From NCBI GenBank assembly GCA_963707695.1, contig CAVPQY010000003.1, positions 558,001-622,000 on the forward strand: a DNA stretch of 64,000 nucleotides, read 5' to 3'. Position numbers and translations under genes: made by a program. This document shows, one piece after another, positions 57,806 through 64,000 of the stretch (the first letter of the stretch is position 1; every line of letters starts with the position of its first letter). Below the pieces are notes generated by a model, which did no database searches, was not told the DNA's origin, and was given only the letters and a program-made list of their open reading frames with translations. The stretch comes from JAOPZW01 sp963707695 (GTDB lineage Bacteria; Actinomycetota; Thermoleophilia; Solirubrobacterales; Solirubrobacteraceae).

Positions 57806-58929
57806 GCACGCGCGACACCGCCGTCGCCGACTGGGCCCGCTGGGTGCCGTCCGAGCCGTTCACGGTCGGCGTCGAGGAGGAGGTCATGCTCCTCGACCCC
57901 GCCGGCTGGGACCTCGCGCAGCGCATCGACGACGTCCTCCCGCGCCTGCCCGGCGACCTGGCGCACCACATGAGCGCCGAGACCCACCAGGGGGCGATCG
58001 AGCTCGCCACGGAGCCGCGCGGCACCGTCGCCGACGCCGTCGCCCAGCTCGCGGGCCTGCGGGCCCGCCTGGCCGCCGAGCTCGAGACGCTGGGGCTGGT
58101 GGCCGCGGTGGCGGGGACCCACCCCACGGCCGTCTGGCAGGACACGCGGGTCTCGCCCTCCTCCCGCCACCAGCTCATCAGCCAGACCATGGGCGAGCTG
58201 GCCCGGCGCGAGCCGACCTTCGCCCTGCACGTCCACGTCGGGGTCGACGAGCCCGAGCGCGCGATCGGGGTCGTCAACCGCCTCCGCGCCCACCTGCCGC
58301 TGCTGCTGGCGCTGTCCGCCAACTCCCCGTTCTGGCAGGGCCGCGACGCGCGCCTGGCCTCGGCGCGGACGGCGGTCTTCGGCGCCTTCCCGCGGACGGG
58401 GATCCCGCGCCGGTTCGCGTCCTACGAGGACTGGCGCACGACGGTCGACGTGCTCATCCGCTGCGGCGCGTTCCCCGAGCCGACCTTCCTGTGGTGGGAC
58501 GTCCGCCCCCAGCCGCGGTACGGGACGGTCGAGGTCCGGATCATGGACGCGCAGACGACGGTGACGCACACCGCGGCGCTGACCGCGCTCGTGCAGGCCC
58601 TGGCGCGGTGGGAGGTCGTCGAGGGCCCCGCGCCGGACGGCCCGGCCGAGGCCGGCGAGGTGCTCGCGGAGAACCGCTTCCTGGCCGCGCGCGACGGCGT
58701 GGCGGCCGAGTTCGTGGACCCCGTCCGCGGCGACCGCCGGCCCGTCACCGAGCAGGTCGACGAGCTGCTGTCCGTCCTGCGCCCGCACGCCGAGGCGCTC
58801 GGGTGCGGGGCCGAGCTGGCCGGCGTGGCCGGGCTCATGGAGCGCACGGGCGCCGGGGCCCAGCGCGACTTCGCGCGCGACGGCATCGACACGGTCGTGC
58901 CCGCGCTGGCCGCGCGCTTCTCGCCCTGA
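57790..58929 (+). CDS. GCS2-type carboxylate-amine ligase (YbdK-like)
   Basis: A 379-residue GCS2 ligase. It has FTVGVEEEVMLLDPAGWDLAQRI, SAETHQGAIELATEPRGTV, AVAGTHPTAVWQDTRVSPSSRHQLI, FALHVHVGVDEPERAI, ANSPFWQGRDARLASARTAVFGAFP and TVEVRIMDAQTTV, with the Mg-binding glutamates of the EEE and ELATEP motifs. These enzymes form gamma- or alpha-peptide bonds to glutamate-like acids. It begins with GTG 57,790 inside the ATP-grasp gene, so it is the last gene of the operon and is probably translated by coupling. The substrate pair is not known. Confidence 0.85.
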   Translation: MGAPLSTRDTAVADWARWVPSEPFTVGVEEEVMLLDPAGWDLAQRIDDVLPRLPGDLAHHMSAETHQGAIELATEPRGTVADAVAQLAGLRARLAAELETLGLVAAVAGTHPTAVWQDTRVSPSSRHQLISQTMGELARREPTFALHVHVGVDEPERAIGVVNRLRAHLPLLLALSANSPFWQGRDARLASARTAVFGAFPRTGIPRRFASYEDWRTTVDVLIRCGAFPEPTFLWWDVRPQPRYGTVEVRIMDAQTTVTHTAALTALVQALARWEVVEGPAPDGPAEAGEVLAENRFLAARDGVAAEFVDPVRGDRRPVTEQVDELLSVLRPHAEALGCGAELAGVAGLMERTGAGAQRDFARDGIDTVVPALAARFSP

Positions 58930-58938
58930 GCGCGACGC

Positions 58939-60069
58939 TCAGAGCACGACGGCCTGGCGCACGCCCTCGCCGCGGGCCAGGCGGTCGAAGCCCTCGTTGA
59001 GGTCGTCGAGCGCCGAGCCGGTGGGTGAGCAGCCGGTCGACGGGCAGGCGGCCCTGGCCGTAGAGGGCGATGAACTCGCGGGATGTCGCGCGCGGGGACG
59101 CGACGAGCCGAGGTACGAGCCTCGCAGCGTGCGCTCCTCGGCCACGAGGCTCACGGCCGGGATCGACAGCATCCGGCTCGGGTCCGGCAGGCCGACCGTG
59201 ACCGTCGTCCCGCCGCGGCGGGTGGCGGCGTAGGCCTCGGCCAGCACGCGCTCGTCGCCGACGGTCTCGACGACCTGGTCGGCGCCGCCGCCGGTGAGCT
59301 CGCGGACCGCGGCGACGGCGTCCGGCCCGGCCGGCGACCGCGTGGGTCGCGCCGAGCTCCCGCGCCAGGTCGAGCTTCTCCGGCACGACGTCGATCGCGA
59401 CGATCGTCGCGGCGCCCGCGACGACGGCGCCGAGGACGGCGGCCAGGCCGACCCCGCCGAGCCCGAAGACCGCGACGCGGTCGCCGGGCGCGACCGCGGC
59501 CGAGCGGATCACGGCGCCGACGCCGGTCAGGACCGCGCAGCCGAAGAGGGCGGCGAGCTCGAACGGCAGCTCGGGGTCCACGCGCACGGCGGAGCGGGCG
59601 GAGACGACGGCGTGCTCGGCGAAGGCCGACACGCCGAGGTGGTGGTGCAGCGGCTCGCCGTCGGCGGTGCGCAGCCGGCGCCCGCCGCCCAGCAGCTCGC
59701 CGGCCGCGTTGGCGGCCGCGCCCGGCTCGCAGAGCGCGGGACGCCCGGCGCGACAGGGCTCGCAGTCCCCGCACGCCGGGACGAACGCCAGCACGACGTG
59801 GTCGCCGGCGGCGAAGCCGCCGACGCCCGGCGCCGACGGCCTCGACCTCGCCGGCGGCCTCGTGGCCCAGCACCATGGGCAGCGGCCGCGGGCGCGAGCC
59901 GTCGATGACGGAGAGGTCGGAGTGGCACAGCCCGGCCGCGCGGACGCGGACGCAGGAGCTCGCCCGGGCCCGGGTCGTCGAGCTCGACGTCGACGACCTC
60001 GAGCGGGCGCGACTCGGCGTAGGGGTGCGGGAGCCCGGAGGCGCGCAGGACGGCGGCGCGCGTCCTCAT
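58939..60069 (-). pseudogene. Zinc alcohol dehydrogenase with five or six frameshifts
   Basis: Reassembling frames gives a complete medium-chain zinc dehydrogenase: RAAVLRASGLPHPYAESRPLEVV, then the zinc-binding AGLCHSDLSVIDGSRP and MVLGHEAAGEVEAVG, the structural zinc site VPACGDCEPCRAGRPALCEPG, the cofactor loop VAVFGLGGVGLAAVLGAVVAGA, LGATHAVAG, YLGSSRP, FIALYGQGRLPVDRLLTH and GEGVRQAVVL. The breaks lie near 59,951, 59,828, 59,336, 59,085-59,100 (one or two) and 59,020, and each is explained by an added base. All functional motifs remain, arguing against an old pseudogene. The start overlaps the thioesterase stop (ATGA). The enzyme would oxidise alcohols with NAD+. Confidence 0.7.
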
Positions 60070-60492
60070 GCCAGGCGCTCCAGCGCTCGGCGGAGCCCCT
60101 CGGGGACGGGCACCGGGCGGCGCGAGGCCCGGTCGACGAAGACGTGCACGAACCAGCCGTCGGCCGCGGCCTCCTGCGCCCCCGTCCCGAAGAGCCCGAG
60201 CTCGTAGCGGACGCTCGAGCCGCCCAGCTTGCCCACGCGCAGGCCGGCGTGGACGACCTCCGGGAACGTGAGGCCGCCGTGGTAGCGGCAGTGCGACTCG
60301 GCGCAGACGCCGATCACCGGCGCCCGCGTGGATGTCCAGGCCGCCCTCCTCGATGAGGAAGTGGTTGATGGCCGTGTCGAAGAAGGCGTAGTGCACGACG
60401 TTGTTCACGTGCCCGTAGACGTCGTTGTCGGCCCACCGCGTGGGGATCGCGAGGTGGTGCGGGAAGTCGGCGGGACGGGGTGGGGACGCCAT
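60066..60492 (-). pseudogene. Hotdog-fold thioesterase, +1 frameshift
   Basis: ATG 60,492 starts a 4-hydroxybenzoyl-CoA thioesterase-like protein: PTRWADNDVYGHVNNVVHYAFFDTAINHFLIEEGGLDIHAGA, in which the D-x-D-x-Y-GHVNN motif carries the catalytic Asp. The frame is lost at about 60,318; removing one G gives VIGVCAESHCRYHGGLTFPEVVHAGLRVGKLGGSSVRYELGLF and the stop at 60,066, about 141 residues in all, the normal length. The alcohol dehydrogenase starts inside its stop. Acyl-CoA hydrolysis is the usual role. The single added base is similar to those in the neighbouring gene. Confidence 0.75.
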
Positions 60493-60746
60493 CGGGCGGA
60501 CTTCTAGCAGGCCCTGTGCGGGGCCCCGGCGCTGCGCGGAGGGCCGGCTCCGATGTCCGTACGAGGACATTTCCGGAGATCTTCGACGTTCGGCCAACCT
60601 TCGCCCTCCCGCTGCGTCTCTGCATACGGGGGCCCGACTTCGGCCGCAGCACGGACGCCGGAACGAAGCTCCGGCAGGCAGGCACGGAGCAACGTCGGGG
60701 GCGACGACGACGAGGGGCAGAAGCCCTGGGGGGACGTCGTCGCACC

Positions 60747-60791
60747 CCGGAAGGGACGCCTCGGGCAAGGATGCCCGGGGGTCCCTTCCGG
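60747..60791. promoter_or_regulatory. Strong two-part hairpin upstream of the sigma-factor gene
   Basis: Outer arms CCGGAAGGGAC (60,747-60,757) and GTCCCTTCCGG (60,781-60,791) pair over 11 bp; inside, CGGGCA (60,762-60,767) and TGCCCG (60,772-60,777) pair around the loop AGGA. It is the most stable structure I see in the window. No T-run follows on either strand. Confidence 0.55.
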
Positions 60792-60800
60792 CGTGGGGGG

Positions 60801-60840
60801 ATTCGGACGATCGGTGTGACATTCGGACGAGCGGTAGCAC
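60801..60840 (+). promoter_or_regulatory. Two 20-bp direct repeats before the sigma-factor gene
   Basis: ATTCGGACGA begins at 60,801 and at 60,821; the 20-bp units agree at 16 positions by eye. A spacing of exactly 20 bp, two helical turns, just upstream of the expected -35 region is typical for an activator or sigma/anti-sigma-linked regulator. Confidence 0.45.
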
Positions 60841-60870
60841 TGTGGAGGTGAACGGCGGCATAATCACGAC

Positions 60871-62406
60871 ATGGCGACCCCCGCGGTCCACCTGGCGTCC
60901 CGCAGTCGCCTTCGGCAGTGGGCCGTCGACGAGGGCGGTGACGCCCGGCTCGTCGCCCAGGTCCGGGCCGGCGACCAGGCGGCCTTCGAGGTCGTCTACG
61001 AGCGGCACGCCGGCAAGCTGCTGGCGTTCTGCCGCCACATGCTCGGCAACCAGCAGGAGGCCGAGGACGCCCTCCAGCAGGTGTTCGTCTCGGCCTTCGA
61101 CGGCCTCCGGCGCAGCCGGGAGGCGATCGAGTTGAAGCCGTGGCTCTACACGATCGCCCGCAACCGCTGCCTCAGCGTCCTGCGCGCGCGGCGTGACCAC
61201 GTCTCCGGCGGCGACGACGCCCTCGAGGGCCTGCCGGGCTCCGACGGGCTCGCGGCGCAGGTCCAGCGGCGCTCGGACCTGCAGGATCTCGTGGGCGACA
61301 TCCAGCGCCTGCCCGAGGACCAGCGCGCGGCGCTCATCCTCTTCGAGCTCGAGGACCGCCGGCACGACGAGATCGCCCAGGTCCTCGGGGTCAAGCGCGA
61401 CAAGGTCAAGGCGCTCGTCTTCCAGGCGCGCGAGGGGCTCCAGCGCGCCAAGCGCGCCCGCGAGGCCTCCTGCACGAAGATCCGCGAGGAGCTCTCGGTC
61501 CTCACCGGCGTCCTCCCCGCGCGCAGCCAGGCGCGGGCGCACCTCGACCACTGCCCGAGCTGCACCGCCTTCGCCTCCGACGTCCGCCACCAGCGCGCGG
61601 CGCTCGCCCTCGTCCTGCCGGTGGTGCCGAGCGCCGGCCTCAAGACGGCCGTCCTGGGCAGCATCTTCGGCGGTGGCGGCGTGGCCGCCGCGGGCGCCGG
61701 AGCCGGCGCGGGCGGCGGCGGCGCCGTCGCGGCCGGGGTCGGCGGCGGCTCGGCCGCGGGCGGCACCGCCGCGGCGGGTGGAGCGGCAGCAGGCGGAGCG
61801 GCCGGCACGGCCGCCGCCGGTGGCGCTGCGGCCGGCGGCGCGGCCGCGGCCGGCGGCGCGGCGACGGTCGCCGGCACGACCGCGGGCGCCGGGGCCGGCC
61901 TGGCGGGCGTGGGCGCGAGCGCCGGCGCCGTGGCCGGCGCGGGCGCCGCCGCGAGCTCGGGCGCGATCGCGACCGGGCTGGGCGCACTCGGCGGCACGGG
62001 CGTCGTCGCGAAGATCCTGACGGTGGGGGCACTGGCCGCGGGCGGCGGCGCAGGCGTCGTCGCGACCGAGCACCACCACGCAGCGACAGCGACGCCGGCT
62101 CCGATCGTCGCCACCACCGACCCGGCAAGGCCGCTCGCGGCCCCGACGGCGCTACCTCCAGCTGTCTCGGCCGCGCTGACGACTGGCACTGCGACGCCGG
62201 CGGACGTCGCCACGGTACCCATCACGACGACCCCGACGGACGCGACGGGCGCGCCGCTGGCCTCCGCCCCGCTGGATCCCGGCGCGCCGCCGACCGGTGT
62301 GCCGGCCGCGACGCAGCCCACGACCGCGACAGCCGGAACGTCGGCGCCGCCGACCGGGCCCGCGTTGATACTCGCCCGATCCCGCTACGACGACGCCGAC
62401 GCCTGA
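60871..62406 (+). CDS. ECF sigma factor with zinc finger and long Ala/Gly-rich C-terminus
   Basis: A sigma-70 family protein of 511 residues as read. Region 2 is VRAGDQAAFEVVYERHAGKLLAFCRHMLGNQQEAEDALQQVF..WLYTIARNRCLSVL (about residues 30-105); region 4 is LPEDQRAALILFELEDRRHDEIAQVLGVKRDKVKALVFQAREGL (about 148-192). Then follows a zinc-finger pattern ARAHLDHCPSCTAF, as in anti-sigma factors, a long run of Ala/Gly repeats (about residues 265-370), a likely membrane helix ILTVGALAAGGGAGVVA and a Thr/Pro-rich part. The reading ends at 62,406, but a matching Thr/Pro tail goes on in other frames. The message is probably leaderless. The sigma factor may be anchored to and silenced at the membrane by its own tail. 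Confidence 0.85.
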   Translation: MATPAVHLASRSRLRQWAVDEGGDARLVAQVRAGDQAAFEVVYERHAGKLLAFCRHMLGNQQEAEDALQQVFVSAFDGLRRSREAIELKPWLYTIARNRCLSVLRARRDHVSGGDDALEGLPGSDGLAAQVQRRSDLQDLVGDIQRLPEDQRAALILFELEDRRHDEIAQVLGVKRDKVKALVFQAREGLQRAKRAREASCTKIREELSVLTGVLPARSQARAHLDHCPSCTAFASDVRHQRAALALVLPVVPSAGLKTAVLGSIFGGGGVAAAGAGAGAGGGGAVAAGVGGGSAAGGTAAAGGAAAGGAAGTAAAGGAAAGGAAAAGGAATVAGTTAGAGAGLAGVGASAGAVAGAGAAASSGAIATGLGALGGTGVVAKILTVGALAAGGGAGVVATEHHHAATATPAPIVATTDPARPLAAPTALPPAVSAALTTGTATPADVATVPITTTPTDATGAPLASAPLDPGAPPTGVPAATQPTTATAGTSAPPTGPALILARSRYDDADA

Positions 62407-62714
62407 CCCGCTCGCGACGACGCTGACGACCCCGACGACGCCGCGACGCGACCACGACGACCGCGGATCCGACCGTGACGACGCCCGCGCCGACGACGCT
62501 GGAGCCCACTGCGACGACCGCAGATCCGACCCTGACGACGCCTACGCCGACGACGCAGGACCCCACCGCGACGAGCCCACCGCCGACCGACACGACCGCC
62601 GGCGGCAGCCCGGCCGACGCGAAGAGGTTCGAGGATCTGAACGCCGCGGCACCGAGCACCGACTCCAGCACCAGCGCCGCCGACACCTCCGCCGAGCCGG
62701 CGACGGGCCCCTAG
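62407..62714 (+). pseudogene. Out-of-frame continuation of the sigma-factor tail
   Basis: Downstream of the stop, a Thr/Pro-rich reading continues: first in the +1 frame (SPDPATTTPTPDPLATTLTTP from about 62,371 to 62,440), then after one more added base as ATTTTADPTVTTPAPTTLEP and so on to AADTSAEPATGP and a stop at 62,712-62,714. Two added bases would make one protein of about 613 residues. The matching composition strongly suggests these belong to the same gene. The end overlaps the stop of the convergent channel-like gene. Confidence 0.6.
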
Positions 62715-63100
62715 CGCCCGTCGGCCTCCGCCTCGGCCCTGAACCGCTGACGCATCCGCCGCCGGGTGCGGTGGTGCAGCAGGTCCGTGAACGTCGCGGC
62801 GAGGGACGTCACGACCACGATCGCGTAGGCCTCGAGCACGACGTCGAGGACCTTCGTCGCCGTGTGCTCGGGGTTCGGGAGCTGCGAGGACACGGTCAGG
62901 AGCTGGGTGGTCGTCCAGAACAGCGCCGCCCAGTAGGTGCCGAACTCGTGCGGGGCGCCCTGCTCGAACCACCACGCGAGGGCGGCCGCGACGAGGTCGA
63001 AGGCGATGGAGACGACGGCCAGCCGCAGGACGCGGCTGCGGAAGCGCTCGCGGGCGACCTCGCGCTCGATCTCCATGAGGCGCTCGAGTCCCACGGCCAC
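62711..63100 (-). CDS. Ion-channel-like membrane protein with atypical filter
   Basis: About 129 residues, depending on start (GTG 63,100, GTG 63,094 or ATG 63,076; ATG 63,181 would leave no promoter room for the next gene). Two hydrophobic helices, LRLAVVSIAFDLVAAALAWWF and VLDVVLEAYAIVVVTSLAATFTDLL, flank a pore-like loop TYWAALFWTTTQLLTVSSQLPNPEHTATK. The layout (helix, YWAA-FWTTT loop, P, second helix, basic end LHHRTRRRMRQRF) is that of a two-helix potassium channel, but the usual TVGYGD filter is replaced by TQLLTVSSQ. Function is unknown. It may conduct other ions or be a non-conducting relative. Confidence 0.65.
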   Translation of the reverse strand: MAVGLERLMEIEREVARERFRSRVLRLAVVSIAFDLVAAALAWWFEQGAPHEFGTYWAALFWTTTQLLTVSSQLPNPEHTATKVLDVVLEAYAIVVVTSLAATFTDLLHHRTRRRMRQRFRAEAEADGR

Positions 63101-63192
63101 GCGGGCATCATCGTCCCCGCGCCGGTCCGATCCGCCGCGGGCACGGCGGGGTCGCGGCCGCTCCGGTGGGGCTGGGACCATGCGGGACGGCC

Positions 63193-63963
63193 ATGCCGCC
63201 GCCCGCCCCGCCCGACGACGCCGACCGCCCGCAGCTGACCCTCGCGGACGTCGGCCGGGCCAGGCGGACCTCGGGGCTCGTCGTGCTCGAGGGCTTCCAC
63301 GCGATCAAGCACGCGTCGCGCTTCGGCGCCGACCTCCTCGGCGTCTGGACCGCGGACCCCGAGGCGCTGGAGGAGCTGCGCGCGCGCATGGCGCCCGACG
63401 TCCACCTCGAGCCCGAGGCCGTCGACGCCGCCGCGCTGGCGGCCGTCGTCCCGCGGGCGCAGGTCGTCGCGGTGGCGCGCCGCCCGGCCCAGGCGGACCC
63501 CGACACGGTGCTCGCCGACCCGCGGCCCGCCCCGGTCGTCCTGCTCGAGGACCCGCGCCACCTCGGCAACCTCGGGGCCTGCGTCCGTGTCGCGGCGGCG
63601 GCGGGCGCGGCGGGCGTCCTGACCACCGGCGGCTTGGACCCGTGGCACCCCGACGCCCTCCGCGGCGCCGCCGGCCTGCACTTCGCCCTGCCCGTGCACC
63701 GCATGCGCGCGGTCCGCACGGGCGACCGGCCGCTCATCGCGCTCGATCCCGCCGGCGTCCCGCTGGGGGCCGGCGCGCTGCCGAGCCGTGCGGTGCTGGC
63801 CTTCGGCACCGAGCGCGACGGCCTCTCGGCGGAGGTCCTGAGCCGGGCCGATGCCCGGGTGGCGCTCCCGATGGCCCCCGGCGTCTCGAGCCTGAACCTC
63901 GCGACCGCGGTCGCGGCCGTCCTGTTCGGCGCGGCGCGCCGGTCCGACCCCGCCGGCCCCTAG
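63193..63963 (+). CDS. SpoU/TrmH-family RNA methyltransferase
   Basis: A 256-residue SPOUT protein. The N-terminal part (LADVGRARRTSGLVVLEGFHAIKHASRFGADLLGVWT) is an RNA-binding substrate domain; the C-terminal part has the knotted SAM fold: APVVLLEDPRHLGNLGACVRVAAAAGAAGVLTTGG (motif 1), AVLAFGTERDGLS (motif 2) and ARVALPMAPGVSSLNLATAVAAVLFG (motif 3), the last with the N-x-A-T-A core. These enzymes methylate ribose 2'-OH in tRNA or rRNA. The start ATG 63,193 gives MPPPAPPDDADR before the fold. The stop shares a CTAG with the convergent partial gene. Confidence 0.9.
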   Translation: MPPPAPPDDADRPQLTLADVGRARRTSGLVVLEGFHAIKHASRFGADLLGVWTADPEALEELRARMAPDVHLEPEAVDAAALAAVVPRAQVVAVARRPAQADPDTVLADPRPAPVVLLEDPRHLGNLGACVRVAAAAGAAGVLTTGGLDPWHPDALRGAAGLHFALPVHRMRAVRTGDRPLIALDPAGVPLGAGALPSRAVLAFGTERDGLSAEVLSRADARVALPMAPGVSSLNLATAVAAVLFGAARRSDPAGP

Positions 63964-64000
63964 CCCTCGTCCTCGGTCCAGACGTCGTCGACCGGCTGGG
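63960..64000 (-). CDS. 3' end of a gene running off the window
   Basis: On the minus strand the last 41 bases read QPVDDVWTEDEG and a TAG shared in the CTAG with the RNA methyltransferase stop. Acidic end, no family can be named. The convergent arrangement with shared stop bases is like others in this window, which supports a real gene. Confidence 0.4.
   Translation of the reverse strand, partial: QPVDDVWTEDEG

Larger units (their letters stand above)
60493..60870 (+). other. 378-bp gene-free region before the sigma-factor gene
   Basis: No coding pattern is seen. It contains inverted repeats ATGTCC-6-GGACAT (60,553-60,570) and GCCGGA-7-TCCGGC (60,657-60,675), the long hairpin at 60,747-60,791 and two direct repeats at 60,801-60,840. 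A -10-like CATAAT at 60,859-60,864 would start transcription at about 60,871, the A of the sigma-factor ATG, so most of this region is upstream control DNA and not a leader. Confidence 0.5.

Noticed and set aside
60747..60791. Rho-independent terminator
   Set aside because: The hairpin is strong but lacks a T-run on both strands.
1..64000. Many long open frames opposite to or overlapping the listed genes
   Set aside because: In GC-rich DNA, shadow frames stay open by chance. They encode Arg/Ala/Pro/Gly-rich strings without family motifs and coincide with well-supported genes on another frame.
1..64000. CRISPR arrays, insertion sequences, prophage genes
   Set aside because: No regularly spaced repeats, transposase or phage structural motifs were seen on either strand.

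Overview
The window is a very GC-rich bacterial chromosome segment with dense gene packing, many ATGA/GTGA stop-start overlaps, G/C-ending codons almost everywhere and one tRNA gene without an encoded CCA. The protein set (three WS/DGAT wax-ester/triacylglycerol synthases, ECF sigma factor with an in-built zinc finger and long Ala/Gly tail, DUF2182, COG4315 lipoprotein, PaaK-like ligase, many TetR/ArsR regulators paired with SRPBCC proteins) points to a high-GC actinobacterium, most likely of the Thermoleophilia/Solirubrobacterales type. That placement is inference from style and gene content only. There is no CRISPR array, transposase, integrase, phage module or rRNA.

Layout. 1-6.8 kb: NUDIX end, TetR/short-chain dehydrogenase pair around a palindromic operator, PLP aminotransferase, TSUP permease, DtxR-like regulator, second dehydrogenase, LysR and a conserved-looking 34-residue protein. 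6.8-18.7 kb: ATP-dependent DNA ligase, PaaK-like ligase with TetR, glycerate kinase, GpsA, M14 peptidase plus HAD phosphatase, MrfA/YprA-type helicase, SRPBCC protein, LPG-synthase-like membrane protein, M23 peptidase and tRNA-Phe. 18.8-37.7 kb: an accessory-looking stretch with a SulP-SulP-membrane protein operon behind a structured leader, a LuxR regulator and flavin monooxygenase bracketed by a duplicated fragment of an MMPL gene, the MMPL/methyltransferase operon with its TetR, an orphan cytosolic binding protein, ArsR/SRPBCC modules (one paired, one fused), PAP2 and a Baeyer-Villiger-type monooxygenase, DUF899 and DUF2182. 37.8-53 kb: VOC protein, drug exporter, aquaporin, lipoprotein, hydrolase, the three WS/DGAT enzymes, membrane protein, secreted propeller-like protein, MOSC, DUF4234, AraC plus VOC. 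53-64 kb: truncated methyltransferase, a tightly overlapped four-gene amidoligase operon, a heavily frameshifted alcohol dehydrogenase with a thioesterase, the ECF sigma factor, a channel-like membrane protein and a SpoU-type RNA methyltransferase.

The best candidate for an undescribed system is the operon at 53,886-58,929: a class-I glutamine amidotransferase, an asparagine-synthase homologue very like the N-acetylglutaminylglutamine amidotransferase, a circularly permuted ATP-grasp ligase and a GCS2-type carboxylate-amine ligase, with overlapping or touching ends and a cluster of five GACGGTC boxes just upstream. It looks like a pathway that builds a small peptide amide, possibly a variant osmolyte, without the usual acetyltransferase/ATP-grasp fusion.

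Two general patterns recur. Several promoters put the start codon about where transcription should begin (leaderless messages), with palindromic operators lying across the promoter. And about a dozen frameshifts in otherwise well-conserved genes are consistent with inserted bases and lie only in the first 4 kb and last 8 kb, so they may be sequence errors rather than true gene decay.
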